From NCBI RefSeq assembly GCF_001636425.1, contig NZ_KV440953.1:260847-324846 (forward strand): a DNA stretch of 64,000 nt. The letters run 5' to 3'. Shown here piece after piece: positions 37,245 through 48,749 of this stretch. Positions within the stretch are counted from its first letter, which is position 1; the number at the start of each line of letters is the position of its first letter. Origin of the DNA: Heyndrickxia acidicola. GTDB taxonomy: Bacteria; Bacillota; Bacilli; Bacillales; Bacillaceae_C. The position numbers and the translations under genes were made by a program. The notes under the pieces were generated by a model. It was given only the letters and a program-made list of their open reading frames with translations. It ran no database searches and was not told the DNA's origin.

Positions 37245-38120
37245 GTGAAATGGACGGTTTTGATTTTCTTTGTTGTTTTTATGACCGCTTTACTAGGCTT
37301 TTCCCGTATCATGTGTATTTCTGCGAATGCTGACAGCAGGTATTCCAATAATCATGCTTTAAGCGCAAAGCATGAATTGAATCAGAAGCAGTTTTATTCA
37401 GAGCAGGCTCTGGCAAATGATTTAGGCAATAGCCATACAAGATATGAAAGCGCAACCTTTTCAAGCGGTTTTACTGCATTCCTAAACACCCCGGTTATCG
37501 TTACGCTCCTTTTAACGATTGCGTGCTTAGGGTTTGCGCTGGAATTATTTTCTCCTCGATTCGGGATAGCAGGTTCTATTGGCTTGATTGCCGTACTCTT
37601 GTATTTTTACGGACATTTTGCTGCAGGTCTGGCAGGCTTCGATGTTATACTTTTATTCATTATAGGCATATTGCTTGTGGCAGCAGAATTCTTCCTCCCT
37701 GGCGCGATTGCCGGTATTTTAGGGATTGCCTCTATACTTGCCAGTCTACTGCTTGCGGGTGGGGATATAAAGTATACAGCTATTTCTCTTTTAATTGCAC
37801 TTTTAGTGACATTACTTGGCGTGATTTTTATGATAAAGGTGCTGAAAAAAAGAATGAAATTATTTAAAAAAATTGTTTTGGATGATTTTGCCAGCACAGA
37901 AGGAGGATACGTATCAAATATTAATCGAAAAGATCTTTTGGGAAAAACAGGAAAAACACTTACACCTTTAAGACCTGCAGGAATGATGAATATTGGAGAG
38001 GAGCGGCTGGATGTAGTAAGTGAGGGCAGCTTTATTCCGAAGGATGAATGGGTAAGTGTAATAAAGGTGGAAGGTTCACGTATTGTGGTGCGCCCGTTAA
38101 AAAAGGATGAAAATGCGTGA
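37245..38120 (+). CDS. yqeZ: NfeD-family membrane protein lacking the ClpP-like protease domain
   Basis: 291 residues from GTG 37245 after AAGGGGGG. B. subtilis YqeZ is about 437 residues, with a signal peptide, a ClpP-like serine protease domain, membrane helices and an OB-fold. Here the signal-like helix (WTVLIFFVVFMTALLGF) leads through a short linker straight into the helices (from about residue 82) and the OB domain (GKTGKTLTPLRPAGMMNIGEERLDVVSEGSFI). The protease portion is absent, with no frameshift remnant. It is the usual partner of FloA, which follows. Confidence 0.85.
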   Translation: MKWTVLIFFVVFMTALLGFSRIMCISANADSRYSNNHALSAKHELNQKQFYSEQALANDLGNSHTRYESATFSSGFTAFLNTPVIVTLLLTIACLGFALELFSPRFGIAGSIGLIAVLLYFYGHFAAGLAGFDVILLFIIGILLVAAEFFLPGAIAGILGIASILASLLLAGGDIKYTAISLLIALLVTLLGVIFMIKVLKKRMKLFKKIVLDDFASTEGGYVSNINRKDLLGKTGKTLTPLRPAGMMNIGEERLDVVSEGSFIPKDEWVSVIKVEGSRIVVRPLKKDENA

Positions 38121-38279
38121 AGCGTGTTGTTATTTTCGTTTGAATACAGCTAATGTTTCTGTTCTAGTGATGAATAGATGTCAAGAAGACACACAACGTT
38201 CGGAATGACACTTTGGACTTAAAGCAACAATCTATTTGAAAACAGCTTTAATAAATGAGCATACAAGGAGGTATTTTGG

Positions 38280-39272
38280 ATGGTATTAACACCCGGAACG
38301 GTTTTGGTGATATTTGCTATCGTCATTGCCATTATTTTGATTGGTATTTTATTAACGTTTGTACCGGTTATGCTATGGATCTCAGCCCTTGCAGCCGGAG
38401 TGAAAATTGGCATTTTTACATTAGTGGGAATGAGGCTGCGCCGTGTCATTCCAAGCCGTGTTATTAATCCGCTAATCAAGGCAAGGAAAGCGGGAATTGA
38501 AGTAGGAATTAATCAGCTAGAAAGCCATTACCTGGCAGGGGGAAACGTGGATAGAGTGGTCAATGCATTAATTGCTGCCCATAGAGCGAATATTGAATTG
38601 AGCTTTGAACGATGTGCAGCGATTGATCTTGCTGGAAGAAATGTACTTGAGGCTGTTCAAATGAGTGTTAATCCTAAAGTAATTGAAACTCCTTTTATAC
38701 CCGGGGTAGCAATGAATGGTATTGAGGTAAAGGCAAAAGCCAGAATTACCGTGCGTGCGAATATTGAAAGACTGGTAGGGGGAGCTGGTGAAGAAACGGT
38801 CATTGCCCGTGTTGGGGAAGGGATTGTTTCAACTATTGGCTCATCTGACAGTCATAAAAAAATTCTGGAAACACCAGATTTAATCTCCCAAACTGTCCTG
38901 ACAAAAGGCCTGGATGCCGGTACAGCGTTTGAGATTCTTTCGATTGATATTGCGGACGTGGATGTGGGCAAGAATATTGGGGCAGAGCTTCAAACCGAGC
39001 AGGCGGAAGCAGATAAAAAAATTGCACAGGCAAAGGCGGAAGAGCGAAGAGCAAGAGCTGTTGCAACGGAGCAGGAAATGAAAGCCAGGGTTCAGGAAAT
39101 GCGTGCAAAAGTGGTGGAAGCGGAAGCAGAGGTCCCGCTGGCAATGGCTCAGGCGCTGCGTGAAGGGAATATCGGAGTAATGGATTACCTCAACTTAAAA
39201 AACATTGAATCAGATACTGAGATGCGCGGTTCAATCGGAAAAATGACCGATGATAAAAAGAACGAAAAATAA
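38280..39272 (+). CDS. floA: Flotillin-like protein FloA
   Basis: 330 residues after AAGGAGG. A membrane hairpin ([25 protein letters not shown]) is followed by the SPFH/YdjP-type domain and a long E/A/K-rich coiled coil ([33 protein letters not shown]). Organises membrane microdomains. The intergenic 160 bases before it hold no obvious second promoter. Confidence 0.96.
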   Translation: MVLTPGTVLVIFAIVIAIILIGILLTFVPVMLWISALAAGVKIGIFTLVGMRLRRVIPSRVINPLIKARKAGIEVGINQLESHYLAGGNVDRVVNALIAAHRANIELSFERCAAIDLAGRNVLEAVQMSVNPKVIETPFIPGVAMNGIEVKAKARITVRANIERLVGGAGEETVIARVGEGIVSTIGSSDSHKKILETPDLISQTVLTKGLDAGTAFEILSIDIADVDVGKNIGAELQTEQAEADKKIAQAKAEERRARAVATEQEMKARVQEMRAKVVEAEAEVPLAMAQALREGNIGVMDYLNLKNIESDTEMRGSIGKMTDDKKNEK

Positions 39273-39383
39273 ATCATGAAGCCTTTTTAAAATCGTCGCT
39301 GCCGCTTAGAGACAATTAAGTATACAAGGATTATGGCTATAAAAACACACTGTGCATGAAGCGGCAGAGAAAGAAGGGAAGCT

Positions 39384-39806
39384 ATGAATTCAATCATTTT
39401 CTTTCTTCTTATTGCGGGAATTGGGTGGGTAGCGAAAAAGATACGTGACATTGCAGGTGATACCGCGAGAAACGCTAAACCGCCCTTTAAAAAAGCCATT
39501 TTGGAGCAAGGGGCACCACAGCATACACAGGGCTCCAAAAAACTCCATTATGAAATGAATTCTAAAGAAGAAAGAGAAAGACCATCCCGGCAATATGACC
39601 GGAATTCGGCATCTGCATTTGATATGTCTGCAGAAGAATACTATCAGAAAAAGTCTAAAGCGGCAATGAAACGTGAAATCCAGGAAAACCAAGAGGTTTC
39701 TCCTTCACTTACAGAGGGCTCGCTTGAAGGAGAAGATTTTGTGAAAGGAATCATCATGTCTGAAGTCCTGGGCCCGCCAAGGTCAAGGCGTCCCTACAGA
39801 CAGTAG
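39384..39806 (+). CDS. yqfB: YqfB-like protein, third gene of the SigW operon
   Basis: 140 residues. One N-terminal hydrophobic segment (MNSIIFFLLIAGIGWVAKKI) and a hydrophilic, charged remainder ending FVKGIIMSEVLGPPRSRRP. No enzyme motif. Placed as yqfB because it follows floA as in B. subtilis; I cannot confirm by alignment. Confidence 0.6.
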   Translation: MNSIIFFLLIAGIGWVAKKIRDIAGDTARNAKPPFKKAILEQGAPQHTQGSKKLHYEMNSKEERERPSRQYDRNSASAFDMSAEEYYQKKSKAAMKREIQENQEVSPSLTEGSLEGEDFVKGIIMSEVLGPPRSRRPYRQ

Positions 39807-39907
39807 CTGTAAATGGCTGGATCTTGGGCTGCAAAAGGATTAGAAACATATATGAATGTATTCTTTTAAAAACCAAGATAATTAAGTGCTGAATCCCTAT
39901 TTTGTTT

Positions 39908-39916
39908 CATACATAT
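39908..39916 (+). promoter_or_regulatory. Candidate SigE -10 element of yqfC-yqfD
   Basis: CATACATAT at 39908-39916 fits the sigma-E -10 (CATACANT-like), 24 bases ahead of ATG 39940. yqfCD is a mother-cell SigE operon in B. subtilis. The -35 is not clear. Confidence 0.45.
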
Positions 39917-39939
39917 GAGATGAAAGGGGGTTCTTTTTT

Positions 39940-40224
39940 ATGGCAAAAAAATGGGGCCGGTTACTTCGAAGTTGGATGACACAGAAAATGGAGCTTCCGC
40001 AAGATGTCATGATGGATCTCCCCCGCATTACAATGATTGGGCAAATTCATATTTACATAGAAAATCACAGAGGACTCCTTACCTTTACCGATCAGGAAGT
40101 GAGGCTTCTTTTGAAACAAGGACAGCTACTAATTAAGGGCAGTTCATTTGTGATTAGAACGATTTTGCCAGAAGAGATTTTATTGGAAGGGAAAATAGAT
40201 GCTGTTATGTATCTAAATGAATAG
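39940..40224 (+). CDS. yqfC: Sporulation protein YqfC
   Basis: 94 residues; YabP/YqfC family. LELPQDVMMDLPRITMIGQIHIYIENHRG-type start (MELPQDVMMDLPRIT) and the GSSFVIRTILPEEILLEGKI end are typical. Works with YqfD in late sporulation; the molecular role is unknown. AAAGGGGG precedes ATG. Confidence 0.93.
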   Translation: MAKKWGRLLRSWMTQKMELPQDVMMDLPRITMIGQIHIYIENHRGLLTFTDQEVRLLLKQGQLLIKGSSFVIRTILPEEILLEGKIDAVMYLNE

Positions 40225-40236
40225 GGAGTGACATTC

Positions 40237-41430
40237 TTGAAAAATCATTGGGTTACTTTTTTGGGAGGAACAGTACAGGTTTTGGTAGAGGGGAAAGGTG
40301 TAGAACGTTTTATAAATCAGCTGACCCGCTCTGACCTGGTGATTTGGAATGTAAAAAGACAAGGAACATCAGCCATTACATTCTTTATAAGACTGAATGA
40401 TATCCATCAACTAAGACATCATGTCAAAAAATATGAATGCCGCGTTTCTTTTTTAAGGGGACAAGGTGCACCATTTTTATGGAAAAGGATTTTGAAGAAT
40501 GGAGGATTTCTAGCAGGATTAATCCTTTTTTTCATTATTATCACCATTCTATCCAATGTGGTTTGGGGCATACAAATAAAAGGGGCAAGCCCTAAGACGG
40601 AATACCAGATAAGAAAAGAACTGACACGGATGGGCATCCATGTGGGAGAACTCCAATTTTTTATAAACGATGTTGAGACCATCCAGCATGATTTGACGAA
40701 CCGAATTTCTAATATTACATGGGTAGGTGTTGAATTAAGAGGGACAACCTTCCATTTTCAGGTGGTTGAAAAAACCACTCCCAAACCCCCTAAGCCTCTT
40801 GCTCCCCAACATCTCGTGGCAAATCAAAAGGCTGTTATTACAGATATGTTCGTTCAATCGGGCAAACCTGTAGTAAAACTGCATCAATTTGTTAAAAAAG
40901 GACAGCTTCTAGTATCGGGCCTTGTAGGAAGCGAGGATAAGCCGGTCGCCGTTGCTGCAACAGGAGAAGTAATGGGGAAAATCTGGTACCAATCTACTGT
41001 TGAAATGCCAATGAAATCAGATTTTCAGGTATATACAGGGAAAGAAGAAAGAAAGCACGCAATCGAAATTGGATCTTTAAGAATTCCTTTTTGGGGATTT
41101 GGAAAAATAAAATATGCTAAGTATGATGAAGAGAAAGAAAGCTATCCCGTGAAATTTCTTGGCTGGCAGCTGCCGTTAAAATATGTAGAGATAACAGCGA
41201 GAGAAAAGCAAATGGTTGCTCGTGAATATACCAAAGAAGAGGCAGTAAAGGCTGCCGAAAGTCTTGCACGTAATGATTTAAAAGCAAAAATACCAAAAGA
41301 TGCGAAGATCGTGGATGAATATACTTTGCATGAAAAAGTAGAGAATGGTAAAGTGAAATTAGCATTATATTTCCAAGTCATAGAAAACATTGCACAAGCG
41401 AAACCAATCATTCAAGGAGATAAAGAATGA
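40237..41430 (+). CDS. yqfD: Sporulation protein YqfD
   Basis: TTG 40237, eight bases after AGGGAG, gives 397 residues; GTG 40228 lies inside the ribosome site. One internal helix (GFLAGLILFFIIITILSNVVW, about 84-104) separates a cytoplasmic N-terminus from a long external domain. SpoIV/YqfD family. Overlaps phoH by four bases (ATGA). Confidence 0.93.
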   Translation: MKNHWVTFLGGTVQVLVEGKGVERFINQLTRSDLVIWNVKRQGTSAITFFIRLNDIHQLRHHVKKYECRVSFLRGQGAPFLWKRILKNGGFLAGLILFFIIITILSNVVWGIQIKGASPKTEYQIRKELTRMGIHVGELQFFINDVETIQHDLTNRISNITWVGVELRGTTFHFQVVEKTTPKPPKPLAPQHLVANQKAVITDMFVQSGKPVVKLHQFVKKGQLLVSGLVGSEDKPVAVAATGEVMGKIWYQSTVEMPMKSDFQVYTGKEERKHAIEIGSLRIPFWGFGKIKYAKYDEEKESYPVKFLGWQLPLKYVEITAREKQMVAREYTKEEAVKAAESLARNDLKAKIPKDAKIVDEYTLHEKVENGKVKLALYFQVIENIAQAKPIIQGDKE

Positions 41431-42389
41431 CAGAAGAGATTAAAACAACGAACCTCGAATTAGAAAATCCAAATGAGGCTGTTGCATTATTTGGAAATGC
41501 AGACATGAATCTTAAAGTACTTGAACAAGAATTTAATGTTTCCATTATCACCAGAGGAGAAAGCATTCACGTCTCTGGTCCGCAAGAGATGGTAGGGAAA
41601 GTAAACAGGGTTCTTCATGAGTTAATTCTTTTAATTAGAAAAGGCATTCAAATCAGCCAGCGGGACGTTTTATACGCGATCCAAATGGAAAAGCAGGGCA
41701 CGCTTGAATATTTATCTGATCTGTATGAAGAAGAAATAACCAGGAATGCAAAGGGTAAATCAATACGGGTGAAAACACTCGGCCAGAGACACTATATATC
41801 AGCTATTAAAAAACATGACCTTGTTTTTGGGATAGGCCCTGCAGGAACGGGTAAAACCTATCTGGCAGTGGTTATGGCCGTAAATGCATTAAAGAGTGGC
41901 GAAGTAAAAAAAATTATTCTGACCAGGCCTGCAGTGGAAGCTGGAGAAAGCCTTGGATTTTTGCCTGGTGATTTAAAAGAAAAAGTGGATCCCTATCTGA
42001 GGCCTTTGTATGACGCCCTTAACGACATTTTAGGCAGCGAACATACCCAAAGGCTTATTGAGAGGGAAACGATTGAAATTGCGCCTCTTGCGTATATGAG
42101 AGGACGCACATTGGATGATGCCTTTGTCATCCTGGATGAAGCACAAAATACAACAGAAGCACAAATGAAAATGTTTTTGACAAGGCTGGGTTTTAGTTCG
42201 AAAATGGTTATAACAGGTGACAGGACACAAGTAGACCTTCCAAAAGGCGCTCAATCCGGGCTTGTTGCTGCTGAAAAAGTACTCGATCACGTTAAGGGAA
42301 TATCATTTATTTATCTTGAACAAACAGATGTTGTTCGCCATCCGCTTGTGGCACGAATTATAGAAGCCTATAATCAACAGAAATCTTAA
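41427..42389 (+). CDS. phoH: PhoH-family ATPase/RNA-binding protein
   Basis: 320 residues. Walker A GPAGTGKTYLAV (about residue 136) and Walker B FVILDEAQN (about 232) in a PhoH/RavA-type fold; GDRTQVDLP follows. Probably a nucleotide-driven RNA helicase or RNA-processing partner of YbeY, encoded nearby. Confidence 0.94.
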   Translation: MTEEIKTTNLELENPNEAVALFGNADMNLKVLEQEFNVSIITRGESIHVSGPQEMVGKVNRVLHELILLIRKGIQISQRDVLYAIQMEKQGTLEYLSDLYEEEITRNAKGKSIRVKTLGQRHYISAIKKHDLVFGIGPAGTGKTYLAVVMAVNALKSGEVKKIILTRPAVEAGESLGFLPGDLKEKVDPYLRPLYDALNDILGSEHTQRLIERETIEIAPLAYMRGRTLDDAFVILDEAQNTTEAQMKMFLTRLGFSSKMVITGDRTQVDLPKGAQSGLVAAEKVLDHVKGISFIYLEQTDVVRHPLVARIIEAYNQQKS

Positions 42390-42420
42390 ACCGGACAGTC
42401 TATACAGTCCGGTTTTTTTC
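42389..42420 (+). terminator. Terminator after phoH
   Basis: ACCGGAC and GTCCGGT arms around a ten-base loop, followed by TTTTTTT. Confidence 0.9.
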
Positions 42421-42499
42421 TGAGCATAAGTATAAAATTTTTTATTGAATCATTCTCTGCCCGGTTGGAAGAATGCAAACCCAATCTTCCTGACAATTG

Positions 42500-42606
42500 G
42501 GTAGGTCCATAAGCCCAGCCGTCTAAATGTTATAAGGCAAACCTTGAAGCCGGTTTGTCTTATGCTTGTCTCTTAACTCGGTATGTCTTGCGCTTTTCTT
42601 GGTTTG
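42500..42606. repeat. Family E repeat between phoH and pgpH
   Basis: CCATAAGCCCAGCCGTCTAAA, AAGGCAAACCTTGAAGCCG and TTGTCTTATGCTTGTC correspond to the copy at 30160, ending TTGCGCTTTTCTTGG. Fills most of the gap. Confidence 0.65.
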
Positions 42607-42704
42607 TTTTTAAACATTCTGAATATGGGGTGCATTTTAGCGGGAAAACTGATATCATTTTACATAATTAGGATAGGTTTGCAGACACGATTGAGGAGTG
42701 GCGG

Positions 42705-44861
42705 TTGAACATGAAAATTCAGACTGGATTAAATCGCATTCAAGCTTTTTTAGGCACAAAAGTATTTAATACACTTATTTTTATCCTGCTGGCTCTGCTG
42801 TTATTTGGAGTGCTTTATCAGAATATAAAGCCTCAAACCTATAACATGGAGCTTTTTTCTGTTGCGGACAAAACGGTACGCTCTCCAAAAACTATTGAAG
42901 ATCAGGCAAAGACGGATGAAGAGAAACAAAAAGCTGCTCTAGAAGCAGGACAAGTATATACGTATAATAAAGATATGGTGTACAATCGTGTTTCTCTTAT
43001 TAATTCGATATTTGATTTTGTTGTAGACATAAATCAGAACAATTCCGCCGTATCCAATAACACGGACCAAAAAAAGAAATCTCCGACTATGAGTGAAAAG
43101 CTCTCCCGATTAAAGACTTCGCTGTCTGCAAATGTGAATGAAAATGTCACGAAATCTTTGCCCGATGATATATTTGAGGGATTATTAGAGGCTGACAATA
43201 ACGAATTGGAGCAAGCGAGAAACATTGTTATCAACCAAATAGAATTTTTTATGAATGATAAAATACGGGAAAATAAGGTTCTTCAGGTAAAGGAAATGAT
43301 TTCTGATAAAATAGATCATTATAATTTAAATGGATCGTTAAGAAGGTCTGCAGTGGAGCTTGGAAAGTATGCAATCGTTCCAAATGATCTTTATGATGCG
43401 GATCTAACGGCAGAGAGAAAGAAGGAAGCAATGGATAATGTAGAACCCATCAAAATTCTTCAGGGACAAGTCATTGTCCAGGAAGGACAGTTGATTGACA
43501 GAGAGACCTATCGTCAGCTTGAGCTTTTAGGTTTGTTAACAAGTCACCAAAGTATAAAGCCGTTTGTTGGACTTGCTGTTTTTGTTCTTCTGATCATTGG
43601 AGGTTTGTACATATACTTTGCTAAAATGCGGATGCCTGAAGAAAAGAAACAAAACGAACTGCTTATGCTAAGCTTTATTTTTATTATTTCACTAATCCTT
43701 ATGAAAATCGTCAGTTTAACGGATGATTTAAATCTGCCGGAAGCTGCCTATATATTTCCTGCTGCATTAGCTCCTATGCTGTTAAGGTTTTTGGTAAATG
43801 AACGCTTTGCATTTATTGTAACCATATTTCTTGCAGCGTGCGGAAGCATAGTCTTTCATGATGAAATGGCGGGAACCATCAATGTTGAAATGGCCCTTTA
43901 TATTTTATTTAGCGGTACGGCAGGAATATTATTTCTGACCAATCAAAAGCTGCGCTCTAACATTCTTCAGTCAGGTATTTTTATTTCCTGTGCTAATGTT
44001 CTGGTTATATTCTTTTTAATTTTGATTGGGAACGGCCAATATAACAAAATGGAGTATGTATACTATATTATTTTTGCTTTTGGTTCAGGAATCTTGTCAT
44101 CGATTCTCACGATGGGATTATTGCCGTTTTTTGAGGCTCTTTTTGGGATTTTGTCCACAATGCGTTTGATTGAGCTTTCCAATCCCAATCATCCGCTTCT
44201 AAAAAGAATTCTGACGGAGGCTCCCGGCACGTATCATCACAGCCTGATGGTTGGCAACCTGGCAGAGGCTGCCTGTGAGGCCATTGGAGCTAATGGCTTG
44301 CTCGCAAGGGTGGGCTGCTATTATCATGATATTGGAAAAACAAAAAGGCCGCATTTTTTTATTGAGAATCAGTTAAATATCGAAAACCCTCACGATCATC
44401 TTGATCCTGAGACAAGCAAGGAAATCATCATAGCCCATGCAGTAGATGGTGCAGAAATGCTCCGAGAGCACCGTTTGCCAAAGGAGTTGGAAGATATTGC
44501 AGAGCAGCATCACGGGACGACATTATTAAAGTACTTCTTCTATAAAGCAAAGGAAAAAGACCCTCATGTGGATGAAGAAAGCTTTCGCTACCCGGGTCCG
44601 AAGCCGCAAACAAAAGAGACAGCAGTTATCAGTATTGCCGATAGTGTGGAAGCAGCTGTGCGATCCATGCCCAAACCTAATGCAGACAAAATTAAAAGGC
44701 TTGTAAATAATATCGTTCAGGACCGCCTGGAGGATGGACAATTAAATGAATGTGATATAACCTTAAAAGAGCTTGAAGTGATAAAGAAAACCTTCTGTGA
44801 AACATTAAACGGGATATTTCATTCTAGAATCGAATATCCTAATGAAAAAAATAAAGGGTGA
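42705..44861 (+). CDS. pgpH: Cyclic-di-AMP phosphodiesterase PgpH
   Basis: 718 residues (YqfF). An N-terminal helix, an extracytoplasmic 7TMR-HDED domain (about residues 50-270), seven helices (about 285-480), and a cytoplasmic HD domain with YHHSLMVGNLAEAA and YYHDIGKTKRP (His-Asp metal ligands) and HGTTLLKYF. Degrades c-di-AMP. TTG 42705 has the better ribosome spacing; ATG 42711 is the alternative. Confidence 0.95.
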   Translation: MNMKIQTGLNRIQAFLGTKVFNTLIFILLALLLFGVLYQNIKPQTYNMELFSVADKTVRSPKTIEDQAKTDEEKQKAALEAGQVYTYNKDMVYNRVSLINSIFDFVVDINQNNSAVSNNTDQKKKSPTMSEKLSRLKTSLSANVNENVTKSLPDDIFEGLLEADNNELEQARNIVINQIEFFMNDKIRENKVLQVKEMISDKIDHYNLNGSLRRSAVELGKYAIVPNDLYDADLTAERKKEAMDNVEPIKILQGQVIVQEGQLIDRETYRQLELLGLLTSHQSIKPFVGLAVFVLLIIGGLYIYFAKMRMPEEKKQNELLMLSFIFIISLILMKIVSLTDDLNLPEAAYIFPAALAPMLLRFLVNERFAFIVTIFLAACGSIVFHDEMAGTINVEMALYILFSGTAGILFLTNQKLRSNILQSGIFISCANVLVIFFLILIGNGQYNKMEYVYYIIFAFGSGILSSILTMGLLPFFEALFGILSTMRLIELSNPNHPLLKRILTEAPGTYHHSLMVGNLAEAACEAIGANGLLARVGCYYHDIGKTKRPHFFIENQLNIENPHDHLDPETSKEIIIAHAVDGAEMLREHRLPKELEDIAEQHHGTTLLKYFFYKAKEKDPHVDEESFRYPGPKPQTKETAVISIADSVEAAVRSMPKPNADKIKRLVNNIVQDRLEDGQLNECDITLKELEVIKKTFCETLNGIFHSRIEYPNEKNKG

Positions 44862-44867
44862 AAATTA

Positions 44868-45338
44868 ATGGCATTAGTTATTGATTTTATAGATGAAACA
44901 GAGGAAGTATTGGATGGGGATTTTCAACTTGTAGAAAACCTGCTCAATTATGCAGCAGAAAGAGAAGAAGTAGAAGCAGAAAGCGAAGTATCCGTAACTT
45001 TTGTGACAAATGACCGTATTCAAGAAATTAATCGGGAATACCGTAATAAAGATCGTGCGACAGACGTCATTTCCTTTGCCTTGGAAGAAATGGGGGAGGG
45101 GGAAATGGAGATTAAAGGTGAAGGCATGCCCCGAGTCCTTGGTGATATCATTATCTCTGTCTCTAAAGCGCATGAGCAGGCAGAGGAATATGGCCATCCA
45201 TTTCGGCGGGAGCTGGGATTTTTAGCTGTTCATGGATTTCTTCATCTTCTTGGATACGACCATATGACGGAAGAGGATGAAAAAGAAATGTTCGGAAGAC
45301 AAAAGGAAATATTGGACGGTTATGGGCTTAAAAGATAA
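44868..45338 (+). CDS. ybeY: Endoribonuclease YbeY
   Basis: 156 residues. The zinc motif [11 protein letters not shown] (H-x3-H-x5-H) is intact, with [26 protein letters not shown] upstream. Needed for 16S rRNA 3' maturation and ribosome quality control. Six bases after pgpH. Confidence 0.96.
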   Translation: MALVIDFIDETEEVLDGDFQLVENLLNYAAEREEVEAESEVSVTFVTNDRIQEINREYRNKDRATDVISFALEEMGEGEMEIKGEGMPRVLGDIIISVSKAHEQAEEYGHPFRRELGFLAVHGFLHLLGYDHMTEEDEKEMFGRQKEILDGYGLKR

Positions 45339-45723
45339 GACATCTAAAGGGTCAAGATGGCGAAAAACCTTTGTGTATGCTTGGCAAGGATTAATGGATG
45401 CTCTTGGTAAAGAGAAAAATTTACAATTCCATTTTGTTTTTGCAAGTATTATGGTAGTTTGTTCATTTATCTTTTCCATTTCAAGAACAGAATGGCTTTT
45501 TGTTATTCTTTCTATTTTTGGCGTCATTGCATTAGAACTGATGAATACAGCGGTTGAACGTGTGGTCGACCTTGTCACCAAGGAATACCACCCGCTGGCA
45601 AAGCAGGCAAAGGATATAGCGGCTGCGTCTGTACTTGTGTATGCTTTTATGTCCGTGATTATCGGTCTTGTTATCTTTTTGCCAAAGGTCATTCAGCTGT
45701 TTGAAAAATGGCTAGTTTTTTAA
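45322..45723 (+). CDS. dgkA: Undecaprenol kinase (DgkA family)
   Basis: ATG 45322, overlapping ybeY by 17 bases, gives 133 residues ([20 protein letters not shown]). Three helices and the kinase signature [14 protein letters not shown]...[14 protein letters not shown]. The Gram-positive enzyme phosphorylates undecaprenol, for cell-wall lipid carrier recycling. Upstream in-frame extension lies in ybeY and is not supported. Confidence 0.92.
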   Translation: MGLKDKTSKGSRWRKTFVYAWQGLMDALGKEKNLQFHFVFASIMVVCSFIFSISRTEWLFVILSIFGVIALELMNTAVERVVDLVTKEYHPLAKQAKDIAAASVLVYAFMSVIIGLVIFLPKVIQLFEKWLVF

Positions 45724-45753
45724 CGATATTTTCTTTTGAAATTTGCTGAAACT

Positions 45754-45780
45754 GCCTCCAAATACAGGAGGCTTTTCTTA
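45754..45780 (+). terminator. Terminator after dgkA
   Basis: GCCTCC (45754-45759) pairs with GGAGGC (45767-45772), followed by TTTTCTT. Confidence 0.75.
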
Positions 45781-45817
45781 AAGGGAAAGCGTAAAAAGTT
45801 TTTAAAATAAATTATAC

Positions 45818-45960
45818 TGTCCGGCGCCTATCGGCTAGCGAATTTCTCCGTCTTCTCCCTGCGATAAGTCAACATCAGCTCGTCCCTCGCTGTGTTTTCT
45901 TTATCTCAGTCGAAGACTTTGAAATACGTACGCCGATGAGCAAGGTGCTTCCGCTTTTCA
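45818..45960. repeat. Family B repeat, first of a second tandem pair
   Basis: TGTCCGGCGCCTATCGGCTAG at the left, CTTCTCCCTGCGATAAGTC in the middle, AAGGTGCTTCCGCTTTTC at the right. Lacks the AAACAGCCT piece seen in the pair at 34798. Confidence 0.75.
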
Positions 45961-46111
45961 CTGTCGAGCTCCAGCGCCTATCGGCTAGCGAATTTCTCCG
46001 TCTTCTCCCTGCGATAAGTCAACATCAGCTCGTCCCTCGCTGTGTTTTCTTTATCTCAGTCGAAGACTTTGAAATACGTATGCCGATGAGCAAGGCGCTT
46101 CCGCTTTTCTT
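45961..46111. repeat. Family B repeat, second of the pair
   Basis: Nearly identical to the preceding unit, including its private deletion (CTCGTCCCTCGCTG), so the two arose by local duplication and not by separate insertions. The rest of 46112-46263 is AT-rich with no clear promoter call for cdd. Confidence 0.75.
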
Positions 46112-46239
46112 AGGAATTTGTAACCAGATTTTTTTTAGGTTAAAATATGTCTATAAGTTTTCAAGGGCTGTTTGAGATTTTTTTAAATTTTCAAAACAAA
46201 TTAACTATATTGACTAACTTTAGAATGGATTTGTAGTAA

Positions 46240-47572
<1,333 letters not shown>

Positions 47573-47713
47573 TTTCATATAGGGAAAGCACTATGCAATC
47601 TTTTTATTAGCAATATTTACGTTGCATGTTTCTGGGTGTCCCTGGTGAACCTATTTTTAAAGGACTTTACTATTGTTTTCATGATATTGACAACATGGAA
47701 GGCGGGGTTTGAA

Positions 47714-47857
47714 ATGTTAGAATTTACCTGGAAAGTCTTTGCTGAAACTGGATGCATTGATACGTATCTGCTATTTAAAGAGCTTGAAAAAGAAGGGCAC
47801 GATGATCCTATGAATGCGGCACATGATGGTTCCGAGATTGATTTTCCCATCTCATGA
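47714..47857 (+). CDS. yqzL: YqzL, small conserved protein (47 residues)
   Basis: ATG 47714 after GGCGGGG. MLEFTWKVFAETGCIDTY with LLFKELEKE closely follows B. subtilis YqzL, with the same length and location between era and recO. Function unknown. An antisense frame over it is a shadow. Confidence 0.9.
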   Translation: MLEFTWKVFAETGCIDTYLLFKELEKEGHDDPMNAAHDGSEIDFPIS

Positions 47858-47911
47858 CCTAAAGAACTGCATCACCTGAATGAAGCTAGGAAATGCTTTG
47901 GAGGGTGGAAC

Positions 47912-48664
47912 ATGCTAAAAAAATTTGAAGGCATCGTTATAAGATCAACTGACTATAGTGAATCGAATAAAATAGTAACCATATATACAAGAGAATTTGG
48001 GAAACTGGGCATGATGGCTAGAGGCGCAAAAAAGCCGAACAGCCGTTTAGCAGCAGTTTCCCAGCTTTTTACCTATGGGTATTATCTTGTGCAGACAGGA
48101 AACGGACTCGGTACTTTACAGCAGGGTGAAATGATATCATCTATGAGAGGCATACGTGAGGATATTTTTAAAACCGCCTACGCCTCCTATATTGTTGACC
48201 TGCTGGACAAAAGTGTGGACGACAAACAGGCGAATCCGTATCTGTTTGAACTTTTATCCCAAACACTAAATTATATGAATGAAGATACCGATCTTGATAT
48301 TTTAACCCATATTTTTGAAATGAAAATGCTTCCTGTTTTAGGGTTGTATCCAACCTTAAATCAATGTGCTGTATGCGGCAGCCAGGAAGGGAAATTTGGT
48401 TTTTCCATTCGGGAAAATGGGCTCATCTGCCATAGATGCTTTGAAAAAGATCCCTATCATCTCCCTATGTCACAGGCTTCGATTAGGCTCTTGCGCCTTT
48501 TTTACTTATTGGATATTAACAGACTGGGTGCTATATCCGTTAAACCGGAAACAAAAAAGGAATTGAGAACAGCCATATCCATGTATTACGATGAATATTC
48601 AGGGTTACATCTTAAATCCAAACGCTTTTTGGACCAGCTTGATCGTTTTAAGGACTTATTATAA
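47912..48664 (+). CDS. recO: DNA repair protein RecO
   Basis: 250 residues. N-terminal OB fold ([22 protein letters not shown]), a zinc finger ([25 protein letters not shown]) and a helical C-terminus. Loads RecA with RecR. Confidence 0.96.
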   Translation: MLKKFEGIVIRSTDYSESNKIVTIYTREFGKLGMMARGAKKPNSRLAAVSQLFTYGYYLVQTGNGLGTLQQGEMISSMRGIREDIFKTAYASYIVDLLDKSVDDKQANPYLFELLSQTLNYMNEDTDLDILTHIFEMKMLPVLGLYPTLNQCAVCGSQEGKFGFSIRENGLICHRCFEKDPYHLPMSQASIRLLRLFYLLDINRLGAISVKPETKKELRTAISMYYDEYSGLHLKSKRFLDQLDRFKDLL

Positions 48665-48714
48665 TACTTTTACATTGAATACATTGCTTTTTTTGGTGAA
48701 AACTTTTATAATAT

Positions 48715-48743
48715 TTGACATTACAAGTTATAGTGAATATGAC
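48715..48743 (+). promoter_or_regulatory. SigA promoter of the glyQS T-box operon
   Basis: TTGACA (48715-48720) and TATGAC (48738-48743) with a 17-base spacer. Confidence 0.65.
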
Positions 48744-48749
48744 TGCTTT

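Noticed and set aside
45936-46175. 79-residue frame after dgkA
   Set aside because: It is a translation of the family B repeat; the same repeat elsewhere does not keep the frame.
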